A DNA stretch of 64,000 nucleotides from contig WPIO01000008.1 in NCBI GenBank assembly GCA_009760855.2, positions 4,787,001-4,851,000 of the forward strand, in the 5' to 3' direction. Origin of the DNA: Cristatella mucedo. Lineage: Eukaryota; Bryozoa; Phylactolaemata; Cristatellidae. Of the stretch, positions 12,311-22,178 are shown one piece after another; position 1 is the first letter of the stretch; every line of letters starts with the position of its first letter. Position numbers and translations under genes: made by a program. The notes beneath the pieces were generated by a model that was not told the DNA's origin, made no database searches, and worked only from the letters and a program-made list of their open reading frames with translations.

Positions 12311-13052
12311 ATGAGGCTCATCGCTTGTGCAACTGCTGCTATCCTACTCATGGCTCTTCTGGCGCAGGTAAGTGAGCAACTGTGAGCGACGCAGCGTGCG
12401 AGGAAGAGAAAAGAGTACCTATAGAGTAGCCCCAAAAAGAACCACACCCATTGAGCCAGCTGTCATAAAGCGTCACACAGCGACGAAGTGATTTTATAAA
12501 TTGCTTACAGTAGCAGGTTCAAAGCCAGACTCGGACTCAAAACTGGCTATCTGGTATGTCAAGTGTAAAAACCCTCACCATACAATGCTCTGCCTGAAAT
12601 GAACCCTCGTTGCTGCAAAAAGCACGCGATTGGATGTGAAGTCCTCTCTCAAGGCAGTCAGGTGCATTGTAGGGAGCATCAGTATCGTCAGAATCGTCAC
12701 AAGACGTGGTGGAGGCCATGGGCTCGCTCGGTCAGTATTGAACTATTGACATGTCGAAGCGTGTACGTGCTATAGATAATGTGTCAAACTTCCATCGTTA
12801 AGTACTAGCAACGATGATTTGTAAACGTGCCAGCAAGTTATGCATCTTAGCGATTAGAAGCTTTTTTGACAAAAGCATGCGATCATCGTTGTTTACTCTT
12901 TGCCGGCTTTTATTATCAACGTTCTCAACGGCGATTTGTTTGTTGCAGACAAGAGATTTCTTATGTCGATTGAGGATATTTTGCAGTACATCAAGGACCA
13001 CCCGGACTGGTTCCTTGACGTCTGCAAGTGGGTTGTCGACACCATAGGCTAG
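12311..13052 (+). CDS. P2: putative amidated secreted-peptide precursor (intact, 72 aa)
   Basis: Coding exons are 12311-12367, 12673-12730 and 12949-13052, with introns of 305 and 218 nt (GTAAGTGAG..TTGTAG; GTCAGT..TTGTTGCAG). Exon phases are 0 and 1, so the pieces join in frame. Residues 1-19 (MRLIACATAAILLMALLAQ) form a classic signal peptide, probably cut after the following Gly. Residues 20-39 are an acidic, Ser-rich propeptide (SSESSQDVVEAM). Lys-Arg at 40-41 is a dibasic processing site. The rest is an amphipathic segment with a His-Pro hinge, one Cys and two Trp (HPDWFLDVCKWVVDTIG), ending in Gly. A terminal Gly exposed after secretion usually becomes a C-terminal amide. AATAAA follows at 13125-13130. 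I do not recognise the family. A peptide hormone, a venom component or a defence peptide are all possible, and nothing in the sequence decides between them. The start codon is the only ATG that gives a signal peptide. Confidence 0.72.
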
Positions 13053-13124
13053 TCTACGATTACCCTGTCGCATTGATTTCCTATCGATGTCAATGGGTAA
13101 ACATGTCTCGGTACACGACTGCAC

Positions 13125-13130
13125 AATAAA
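13125..13130 (+). promoter_or_regulatory. Poly(A) signal of P2
   Basis: AATAAA lies 73 nt after the stop codon in the context ACTGCACAATAAATCGTTGAGCATA. The same context follows P3 (18355-18360), and a variant follows P1 (2048-2053). The hexamer is lost in P5 (CTAAA) and P6. Confidence 0.65.
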
Positions 13131-13139
13131 TCGTTGAGC

Positions 13140-15993
13140 ATACGATAAGTTCGATTCTGAGTTGCACTTTCAATGCAGGCATTTGCTTCAACCAATTACG
13201 CTAAAATCACACCTGACCGTCGACCATTAGCAGCCTAATTGCTTTCAAGTCTTGTGGGGACTGTGGTAACCCAATGCTTCGAATAGCGGCTCCTTTTGCA
13301 GTGAATGACAATCCAAGATGTAAGATGCGACGAAATATTTGCTGTTTCCATACACCTGCATTGTACGGACATCCACCCGCAGCCACATCAGCTGACCCTT
13401 ACAGTGATTCGTCGGTAAATGTGAACTGGCATACCCAACCTTAAAGATGCGGCCCTGAGAGCACGACCAACGTCGTACTGGTGCTCGCATATCCAAGCTG
13501 GGAATGAGGGCTTCTCGGTAGCGATTTCTTGTCCACGTTCACTTTCAATCTTGGGCCTACGTATTCAGCAGAGGCAATCGTACATCTGCAGATTAGACAC
13601 CGTACGGCCTAATGGAATCGCACACACTGCTAAGCTTATACGATACTTCAGCAGACCACCGAGCCATAGACAGCAAGCTACGCATCGGCGACAGTTGCAG
13701 CGTTCACCTCAAGTCGGCATTGAGCTGCTCGCTGCACAGCACGGATCGCTGCACCGGCGGCTGATAGACTGAGCATGGCAGGCGTTCTTAGGCAGCTTTT
13801 GAAAGACCCTACCAGCCGTTTTAGATGTTAGCACTGCTCTCGAGCTCCGAAACGACGTGCACCGTGAACCTTATGTAGCACGCCGAGAGCTGCAGTCTGC
13901 ACCTTTGGGGCCATCGCTGCTTCAACAACGTGTGCAGTGATCACTTGATCGGGCCAACTTCGGCATTCTGTTTCTTTTGGCCGTTAGTTAAGCTCAGGCT
14001 GAACTCAGTTATCGTCGAGACTGTGCCGCTCATCGTCTTAGCTCTGTTTTCCAAATCCTTGACGCACCAGAGAGTTGACCTGGTTCAATGGTCTAGCATT
14101 AACTTGGCTAAATATTTTGCATCCTTCCATTGACACTGCAAGAACGTAAACAAAGCGTGCAGCACACTTATAGAAACATGACCGAAGGAATGTTTCTATA
14201 AGTGTAGTTTTAAAGATCCCTAGGTAGGTTCGATCTCTTTACGGCATTCTACTTGGATCGAGCTTCCTTGGGCATAGATCCGATTAAAAGGTGTTGACGT
14301 CATTCACACTGTCTATAAAATATTACATTAATTAGAAGATTATTTATACTGCTCTGGATACATTTGTAATTTATATTGGGGCCTACCTGAATTTCAGACC
14401 GATTATATTCCGGCAGTAATCCGCCTGCATGGATAAAAAAATAACCGTGCGTTGCTTTGATATCACGGCATTTATAGCATTAGGGCTTATCAATTAGTGC
14501 TGCTTAGGCAGGAAATGTCAATATCAAGAATTGTCGATGGCTATATCGCCTTGAAATGCAGTCGCTGTCCATCACAGTCGTCTCGTGTCACGCATCTCTT
14601 TTAATTAGCCTAATAGCAGATGACCTTCAATCTTGTTACACATTACCACTGTGCTGAACTTCGACGTGTGGCTTTGGCAAGAAGGTAAAAGACGTCGGCG
14701 ACTCGAATACAAGCAGTGGCTGTATCTCTCGGAATGATGGTGGCCTTACTAAGCTGAGCGTCACTCGGACATAGCACAGCCTGGGCATGATCCGGAGAAA
14801 GTGCTCTTTTCAACGTGGTTAAATCTTGCGTTGACTCCCACGCCAGCTTGCTCAGATTTCATGGAAACGAGTCGAGTTACTATTAATGCTAGCATCAATG
14901 CAGCACTGTCGAGTAAGCACAACTGAGCGCCGTCGCCTAGTTTAAGGTCCATTTTCGCCGACGGTTAAGAGTTTTGACGGAGTGAGGAAGTCATTCGCTC
15001 ACCAGCGTCAATGGTCGATAGGACAAGTCGGTTAGGGTCGTTGCCAATATCAAACTTGCAGGTTGCATGCACGGCATCGAACACGATCACCCGGGATACC
15101 GTCAGCGTGATACAGTGAGAGAACTAAAACGTCCAGCTAACAACTGATTCAGAGCTCCAGTCAGAGCTTCCTTACACGCATTTCGTCATTCGATTTAGAA
15201 AAGGGCCACAAAATCGTGCTAGGAACTGCTCAAAATCTCGTATGGATTGTCATGCCGCCAACATTTCTCAGCCGGTTTAATTTGTCATTGAGCGGACCAT
15301 AAATTCCCCTTGAATGTCACTGGTCTTATCATTTCAGCTTAAGGTTACAAAAGTTCGCTCTACTTGATCGCTTCTTGCATCGGCCAAGAACGTGACGGCA
15401 CCTCATCGAGTTAATGCCATCGACAAATGAAGGTTACCGATTTAGTGAAAATTTAAAACGTTGTAGCTGAAAGAAAGTTATCTTCGCAGCCATTTAGAAA
15501 CTAGACTACGCTACGCCGAACAATCAACTTTGACTTCAGCTCTACTTTAGTTTCGTTATGATTCATACAGCAACGTTTCGGGTTGAATCTATCGCGACAA
15601 ATACCTTGACAAGTTTTCGACTTCTTAATGTCTCCAATACATAAAATCGTTCGATATTTTATAACGATATATGAGGGTAATAATAATGCAATTGATAAGT
15701 CGTCTACGCTAACTCTAGCTGCGATTGCTACGCTTAAACGTGAGCGCACGCAATCGCCTGGTGGCGGTGCGGCAAAGTAGCCCAATCGGCTCTCAACACG
15801 GCTTGCAGTGAAAAAAGGCAAATCGTCCATGGCGGAGTCAGCGGACTCAAACTCACGGCCCGGTCGGAAAGAGCAATAACCTCACCCATAGGTCGAAAAC
15901 AGCTTGGGCCGACGGGAACGTCTAGTGCTCTTAGCAGTGGTGATGCAAAAGTAATACTTGTAATTCTGTAAACTGGCACGGCCAGAGAACAGC
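13140..15993 (+). other. Downstream backbone of segment 2, no gene seen
   Basis: The same modules as in 2060-5925 appear here in order. One part (13545-13772) is open over 73 codons and resembles reversed 56745-56449, but the frame is not kept in the copies at 2480-2727 or 19640-19890. An AACGTCTAGTGCTCTTAGCAGTGG tail leads into the M3 element. No protein family is recognisable. Confidence 0.5.
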
Positions 15994-16001
15994 GTATAAG
16001 T

Positions 16002-16190
16002 CAATAGTTCTCAACCTTCCTGATCCAGCGACTCCTTAATGCAGTTCCTCATGCACTGGCAACACCCAACCAGAAACTTTCTGTGCGCGAAATGAGGAAA
16101 TGCGTCTTTTCTGATGGTCGTAGGCAACCTTCCGTAAAAAGGGTCGTTCGAACCCCAGAGAGGTCGCGACTCACAGGTTGACAACTGTAA
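16002..16190 (+). mobile_element. Non-autonomous hAT-like element (M3), complete
   Basis: This is nearly identical to 5934-6122 in sequence and position within the segment. It is flanked by GTATAAGT (15994-16001) and ATTTAAGT (16191-16198). It was therefore copied with its segment rather than inserted independently. Confidence 0.8.
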
Positions 16191-16259
16191 ATTTAAGTGG
16201 TTGAACTTTGCCCCGTCCCACAGCAGAACTAGTTATCGCGACTTTGTTAACTGCAACGT

Positions 16260-16537
16260 AGTATGTTTCTCTGTCTTTAACTCTACAAAGTCATAATGAC
16301 CATGTGGGTGTTAGGCAGGAGAGTTGTGTTTAGCCCATTCACAGCCTAAGTGGCTTACGGGACGCATTCGGTAGCGAACAGACTTCTCACGCAACAAAAG
16401 GAAAGTGGGAAGCATAGCAGAGTCAGGAGAGCAGTTGAGATAGTGAGTAGCATGGAAGTAGCAGCTCAGGAGCGCTAAAAAGAATAAGCTATAGTCGACA
16501 GTAGGAGAGTAGTTTTCGTTGCGTAATCTTGGTAAGT
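16260..16537 (-). mobile_element. LINE-2 remnant 2c (3' end)
   Basis: The reverse strand matches the last 280 bases of the LINE-2 copies (TTTGTAGAGTTAAAGACAG end, GGAGAGTTGTG, CAGTTGAGATAGTGAGTAGCATGGAAG). The junction GTAGTA/TGTTTC is the same as at 6195, so this is the same old insertion inherited by two segments. Its other side returns to backbone at GTAAGTGACCGC (16538), giving the intact insertion borders. Confidence 0.7.
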
Positions 16538-16539
16538 GA

Positions 16540-17320
16540 CCGCAGCATAAGCACGCGAGAGAAACTCTTACCGAGCAAGGTGAAAAAGCATTGGGGCAAT
16601 CGGTAGCCTCGGTTAAACAGGCCCTATTCTACGTTAAAGAGCTGCCTCGTGCACGGCTACGTGTGCAAAGGCCGCAAGTAAAAATGTAAATTCTACTGGG
16701 ATCCGATGAACGCTTCTAAGAAAGGTCGCGTCATTAGCTTGGAATTACAGCACATAAAGTCAATGCTCCTTGTTGCCGGAGATGTAGGTAGTCAAACGCT
16801 TGAATGTCAAGTCTAAACTAACAGGTCCGTGGCGCCCGAAATTTATCTTTCAAATCAATTCGGCAATCTAACCCAAGCCAGTCCAGTCTTCATGTTTCTA
16901 AAACGCATTCAACGAATTCAAAGGCAGTTAGAAACTATGAAATGTTCAGCAAAAGCTTAAAAGAAAACTTTGTAATTATCTAAGAATTACAGCAATAACG
17001 TTAAGTACAGTTACAGCAATTAAGGCGAGCTTCAAACGGCGCCTGAACGTAGCTCCACGCTTTCAGCCGATGCAGAAATCGGTAAAGAAAGCCATATGCA
17101 GTTGATGGCCCAGTGCACTTGCGTCGCACAGACTCAGTGTCGACATCCCTCCTGCTCGTATGCTGTAACAAACAAGAAGATCTGATAACCACGTAAATTC
17201 TAGTACAACTAGTCATGATATCCCCACGCTTTCGCTAACCTCAAATGCCTTTCTACGAAGCGGTTGCTACACTGGCGAGTGTTGCACCCATTCGGCACCC
17301 ACACACATTCTTGTGACAAC
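16540..17320 (+). other. Upstream backbone of segment 3, non-coding
   Basis: This stretch is related to 160-1010. It contains the CAGTCGGTA..GGCCCTATTCTACG area, the CTCGTGCACGGCTACGTGTGCAAAGGCCGCAAG area, and the CCCCACGCTTTCGCTAACCTCAAATGC stretch immediately before the promoter. The last part has an open frame on both strands in some copies, but stops occur in others. Confidence 0.5.
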
Positions 17321-17327
17321 GAATCGC

Positions 17328-17334
17328 TATATAT
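17328..17334 (+). promoter_or_regulatory. TATA box of P3
   Basis: TATATAT sits in the same context as for P2. The predicted leader exon ends at 17385 (AAAG|GTATGA), and the first intron ends at CACAG (17504-17508). The start codon at 17523 lies 14 nt into exon 2. Confidence 0.6.
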
Positions 17335-17522
17335 GTTTGACAGGCACGAGTAAACGCCATCGACCACGACGACTTTGCATTAAAGGTATGAAAACGAATA
17401 TGTCTGTGTTTTATCGGACGATGTCAAGCGCTTTGCTCAGGTCGAACTTTGCTAGGTTTTCTGCATGGCCATAATTCTCCGCCGTATTATTTAAAGGCGA
17501 CTGCACAGCTTCGAATCCGAGA

Positions 17523-18282
17523 ATGAGGTTTATCGCCTGCGTCACTGCTGGTATCCTACTCGTGGCTCTCCTAGCACAGGTAAGAGAGCAACTGTGAGCG
17601 ACGCAGCTTCGAAGTGACAGGACACTAACTAGAATATAGCTTCAATTAGAACCACTCAAAGGAAGTCTCATGTCAAACGCTGGACATAGCTAAGACATGG
17701 TTTCAAAAATTGTGTACTGTAACAGTGTCTAGGCTAAACTCAGCCGACAAGCTGGTTAACTGGTTCTCATCCACCAGGTTTAAGCTTTGCAAAAAAAGTT
17801 TCTCAGTCTGCGGTCAACTTTCGTTACTGAAATAGGCACATGCAATTGATTGTGGAGCCCTCTCTGAGGCAGTCATATCCATTGTAGGGAGCGAGCTCGT
17901 CAGAATCGTCACGAGACGTGACGGAGGCCAAGGGCTTGCTCGGTTAGTATTGAATGACTCATGTGTCAAAGCGTGTACATGCTGTAGATAATGCATCCGA
18001 TTTACATCGTAAAGTAAGAAACGTCGATGAGTTCTTTAAATGCCAGAAAATGTTTCAACTTATTGGTTAGAAGTGTCATCGTATACACATGTGATCATCG
18101 TTGTTTATTCCTTGACGGCTATTATCGACATTTGTAACTAAAACTGCAACTTTTCCGTTTCAGACCACTCCGACAGCAAGAGAATTTTTGTTGATAGCCT
18201 ATTGCAATTCGCAATTGATTACATTAAGAAGCATCCCCAACAATTTTATGAAATCTGCAAGTGGCTTAACAACCTAGGCTAG
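17523..18282 (+). CDS. P3: putative amidated secreted-peptide precursor (intact, 76 aa)
   Basis: Coding exons are 17523-17579, 17888-17942 and 18164-18282 (introns 308 and 221 nt; GTAAGAG..TTGTAG and GTTAGT..CCGTTTCAG). The signal peptide is MRFIACVTAGILLVALLAQ. The propeptide exon is 3 nt shorter than in the paralogues, an in-frame loss of one codon, which supports translation. It reads SSESSRDVTEAKGLL and joins to HSDSKR, so the dibasic site is Lys-Arg. The following segment is rich in Ile, Leu, Phe and Tyr on one helical face, has the HP hinge (IKKHPQQFYEICKWLNNLG), a single Cys and a terminal Gly. Compared with P2, the final exon is 15 nt longer before the cleavage site, and the mature part is less acidic. 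AATAAA is at 18355-18360. The family is not recognised. The exon model is inferred from eight paralogues and needs transcript support. Confidence 0.72.
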
Positions 18283-18354
18283 TGAGTTGTTGCATTGTCG
18301 TTGCCATTGGTTGTCGACGGCTACAAGTGAGCGTCTCTTGATGTCCAACTGCAC

Positions 18355-18360
18355 AATAAA
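18355..18360 (+). promoter_or_regulatory. Poly(A) signal of P3
   Basis: AATAAA lies 73 nt after the stop, in the same ACTGCACAATAAATCGTTGAGCATA context as for P2. Confidence 0.65.
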
Positions 18361-18532
18361 TCGTTGAGCATAAATCAAGATTGACTCTTGAGTTGCACGT
18401 TCACTGAACGCATTTTCTTGATCTCATTAGAGTAAAATCACAAGTCAGTGTCGACCACAAGCAGCTTAAGCACTTTGTACTCTAGCCGATTCTCTGGTAG
18501 CCCAATGCTTAGACTAGCGGCTTCTTAATAGA

Positions 18533-19380
18533 AATAATAATTCACTTGATAAAGCGCCCTCAGAGAACTGAATCTCTCTCTCTCGGCGCTTTACATTTGC
18601 TGTAAAGTGAAATGCAATTGAATTGTAAGGAAAATCATGCTTGAAAAAACAAACGAAATGAATAATATGGTTAGGGGTGACGTGCACAGGGTCAGCGTGC
18701 AAATGTGGTTAGTGGCAGCATGCACAGTGTCAGCACGCATAAGCACATCAAGGACGAATCACAGGGACTCACTAAATGCTGTCCTAAATAGGTGTGTTTG
18801 TAGGTTCCTTTTAAATGTGGTCAGGTCAGGGGATGTTTTGACGTAGGTCGGTAGGAAGTTCCAGGCTTTGGGAGCATATGAACTAAATGCACGGTCTCCA
18901 AAGGATTTATGGTTTGTATGAGGTACTTCTAGGCTGTTGGATTTCGAAAAGCGGATGATACGATGCTTGGCCTGATGGGGTAGTATATCTGACAGATAGG
19001 CTGGAGCCATGGAATGAAGTGACTTAAAAGTGAGCGACAAAAGCTTGAAGTCAAGCCTTTGCTTGACTGGTAGCCAGTGCAGGTCGGCGAGAAGTGGAGT
19101 AATGTGGCAACTGCGACACTCACGACAGACAAGCCTAGCTGCAGAGTTTTGCACCAGCTGCAATCGCCTGATCGCACATGCTGGTAGGCCAGTAAGCAGT
19201 GAGTTGCACAAGTCGAGACAGGATGTCACGAATGCATGGACCAACTTGGATGTGGTATCTTTATCTAAACAAGCCCGAATTTTAGCAATGTAATGAAGCT
19301 GAAAATAGGCGGAATTGATTGTGGAGCTGATATGGTCGTCTAACGAGAGGTCGCTTTGGAATATGACACCTAGTGCTTTC
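18533..19380 (-). mobile_element. LINE-1 copy A, 5'-truncated
   Basis: On the reverse strand, one open frame (19382-18759, about 207 codons) encodes the region after the RT catalytic motifs in CR1/L2-like elements. It includes SLDDHISSTINSAYFQLHYI, LTGLPACAIRRLQLVQNSAA, LADLHWLPVKQR and AFSSYAPKAWNFLP. The 3' end carries a GCGCC..GGCGC-type stem and an (ATT)n tail (18533-18541). It is inserted in the downstream backbone of P3. The reverse transcriptase catalytic core and the endonuclease are missing. Confidence 0.85.
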
Positions 19381-21042
19381 ATAATGACTTACTATACAAG
19401 GTGCAAGACGAGACAACCAATTTACTCTTTGCCTAAAGCTTCTTAGTACGGACCTCTGCCTGCTGCCACACTATTCGAACCACACAGTCGTTCGCCGGTT
19501 AATATGAACAGGGCTAATGTATCTATTGAATGCGACCTGAGAGCACGAACAGCCACGTAGCGGTGCAACGCTTTACCAAGCTACAAACAAGAGCTACCTC
19601 CGTTATGATTTCCAGTCCAAATTCCTTTGTGTGCTAGTGCCTACGCATTGAACAGAGGCAATCGCACTTCTATAGCTTAGGGAATGTATGGCTTAATTTA
19701 TTCTCACATACTGCTAGGCTCATTGAATACTGCAGCCGACCACCAAGCCATAGACTAGATGCAGCATACCGGCCAATGAGCAGTGTTCAGTATGAGTCGG
19801 TGTGGAGCTGCTTGCTGCAAGACAAAGATGACAGCACTGACGCCTGACGGACTAAGCATCAGAGAGGCCCTTAGTCAGCTTGTATGAGCCCCGAGCAGTC
19901 TGTCGTGGTGCGAGCACGGCTGTCAAGCTCCGACATTTCCGCCTTAAACCTGCATGTAGCGCTCGGAGCTGCAGTCTGGACCTTTGTGGCCATCGCTGCT
20001 TTAAAAATGTATAAATCGATTAGTAGATAGTAGAAACTTCGGCATCCTATTTCTTTCGGCCATTAGTTAAATATTTGGCTGAACTCGGCTATCGTTGAGA
20101 CTATATCGCTAATCGCCTTTGCCTTAATTGCAAAATCCTCAACGCGCCAAATAAAGGACGTTGTTTGATGGCTTAGTCCTAGTTTAGCTTAAGAATTTAA
20201 CTCCTTCCGCTTACTCTGAAGTAACTCAAAATAAGTGCATATCACCCTTATGGAAACGTTTCCCGAAGAATTTTACGGCAAGAAGCTGTAGCGGTTACTG
20301 TTGATTAAGCAGTAATTCACATCGTTCTTGTGTGCTACATTATATATTTTATATATTTTGTAATTGGTATTGCATTGCTGGATGCGTTGCAAAAAGATGA
20401 ACATATGACACGCATTAGCTAGATTACTTAATTTAACTTTCCGACGATAAATTTCCGACGCGGTGGTCCTGCTACTTTACTGACAATAGGAATATCTTTG
20501 TTTGGTGAAAAAATGGGTGGATGGCAGTTTACTTAGACATATAATCATAAGTTAGTGTTCATTGACAAGGCCATTCATTTCTGTTCCCAGTTTCATAAAT
20601 TGCAAGTCATCTAAATGAGTCCTAACTTACTATTTCACGACTTACGTGTAAAGTATGTATTCATGCGAACAAACATATGTATATGCTTCATTTGCATAGC
20701 ACCCTAAGAGAATGTATTCTCTATTTAGGCTGCTTTAGCTGTCGTCAGCGGTAGCCTTCTTTACTTCGCTCAAACGACCCACTGAAGGTGAGTTAGCGAC
20801 GGTGTCTAAGTAGAGCCTAACGGCTTCAGCAGAACGTATTCCTTGCTCGTTCGCCGCAGAGCTTATGACAGCGTATCAGCCATCACCAAGGTCTTACCAT
20901 GCACGTGCACAGGGCGGGGATTTAAATGCATCAATCGCATTAATAGGCGTTGGCATCTAACCAAAACCTAATCAAGGTCCTTCGTCATCTGTAACGGGAT
21001 AAGAAATTTATGGTGCATCCTATCTCTGTACGTTTTGCGCTC
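19381..21042 (+). other. Downstream backbone of segment 3, no gene seen
   Basis: Backbone resumes with ATAATGACTTACTATACAAGG, as at 2221. It continues with the GCTTAGGGAATGTATGGC (19673) and GGACAAAGATGACAGCACTGACGCC (19820) areas. After about 20400 the sequence is less repeated within the window. No coding signal is visible. Confidence 0.5.
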
Positions 21043-21254
21043 AATATCTCCAGCATGTGCATCTCGAATGCATTTGATAGGAGCAGGATTTCGTTCGATA
21101 ATGACTATCACATGCATACTGTTCTCGATTTTCCTACGAGGAATTTTTATGAAACCTCGTACAAGATAAAAGAGATTTAATCTTTTATGTCTTCCCCTAG
21201 TAAAGTAAACAAGAACCTTTGTTTGATCTCCAGTCATTTATTTTCATCTAAATG

Positions 21255-22178
21255 AAATATTAAGTGATGATAAAACCGAACTGCTACTCATAGGACACCG
21301 TAAGCGAGTGGCTGGATTAAAAGGCTTTGCTGTTCTAATAGGTGATGCTATTGTGCGACCATCGCCACGTGCTCGAAATTTAGGTGTCGTGTTCGACAGC
21401 TGCCTCAATTTCAACAGCTTCATTTAGAAGACTGCTTCTACAGCTAGATACCACATCGGATCCCTATCCAAGATTACGAGCTGTCACCCACAGTTGCTTT
21501 TAAAAGATTTAACTAGCTCGTCAATTTCGTCTCGACTTCATTATTGTAATTCCCTTTTGGCTGGGCTGCCACAAAAAGCTATTAGGCCACTGCAGCTGAC
21601 TATGAATATGGCTGCGAGGCTAGTCTTCAAGTCCCAGCGACTTGAGCACGTGTCTGCTTTGCTGAAAGCGCTAGGATGGTTGCCCGTTGAGCAAAGGATA
21701 CAGAGCAAAGTTCTTATGCTGACCCACATGGCCCGCCACGGTTGGCTCCTTCGTATCTAGCTGAGCAGCTGCCTCAGTTTCTGCCTGTTGGCGCCCTCAG
21801 GTCCTGCGTGGACCATAAATTAGCTGTGCCATTCCTGCGCTTAAAGACAGTTGGCGACAGAAGCTTTAGCTCTGCAGGTCCTAGACTGTGGAACTCGCTT
21901 CCAAAATTCTTACGCAACGACAACTACACACCTACTGCCGACTATGGCACATCGTTTTCAGCGGTCCTGAGCTGCTACTTCTATGCTACTCACTACCTCA
22001 ACTGCTCTCCTGACTCTGCTATGCTTCCCACTTTCTCTTTGTTGCGTGAGACGAAATCTGTTGGGTACCGAATGCGTACCGAAAGCCGATTAGGCTGTGA
22101 GTGCGCTATACAAAACTCTCCTGCGTAACACCCACGCGGTCTTTATGACTTTGTGGAGTTACAGACGGAGATACATTA
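21255..22178 (+). mobile_element. LINE-2 copy 2d, 5'-truncated
   Basis: This is the counterpart of copy 2b within block A2. It has frames 21494-21760 (SSRLHYCNSLLAGLPQKA) and 21742-22128 (FSSAGPRLWNSLPKFLRN). The frame change near 21742 is shared with 2b, so it predates the duplication. Confidence 0.8.

Noticed and set aside
11960-12385. A 141-codon forward frame running unspliced into the signal peptide of P2
   Set aside because: It crosses the conserved leader donor and acceptor, and the equivalent stretch has stops in P1 and P3. It is chance openness through intron 1.
12673-12730. Alternative acceptors a few bases upstream (GGCAG, GTCAG) giving a Trp/Cys-rich reading of exon 3
   Set aside because: One gives an immediate stop. 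The other shifts the last exon out of the frame whose stop, Cys and Gly are conserved in all copies, and it has stops in P1 and P3.
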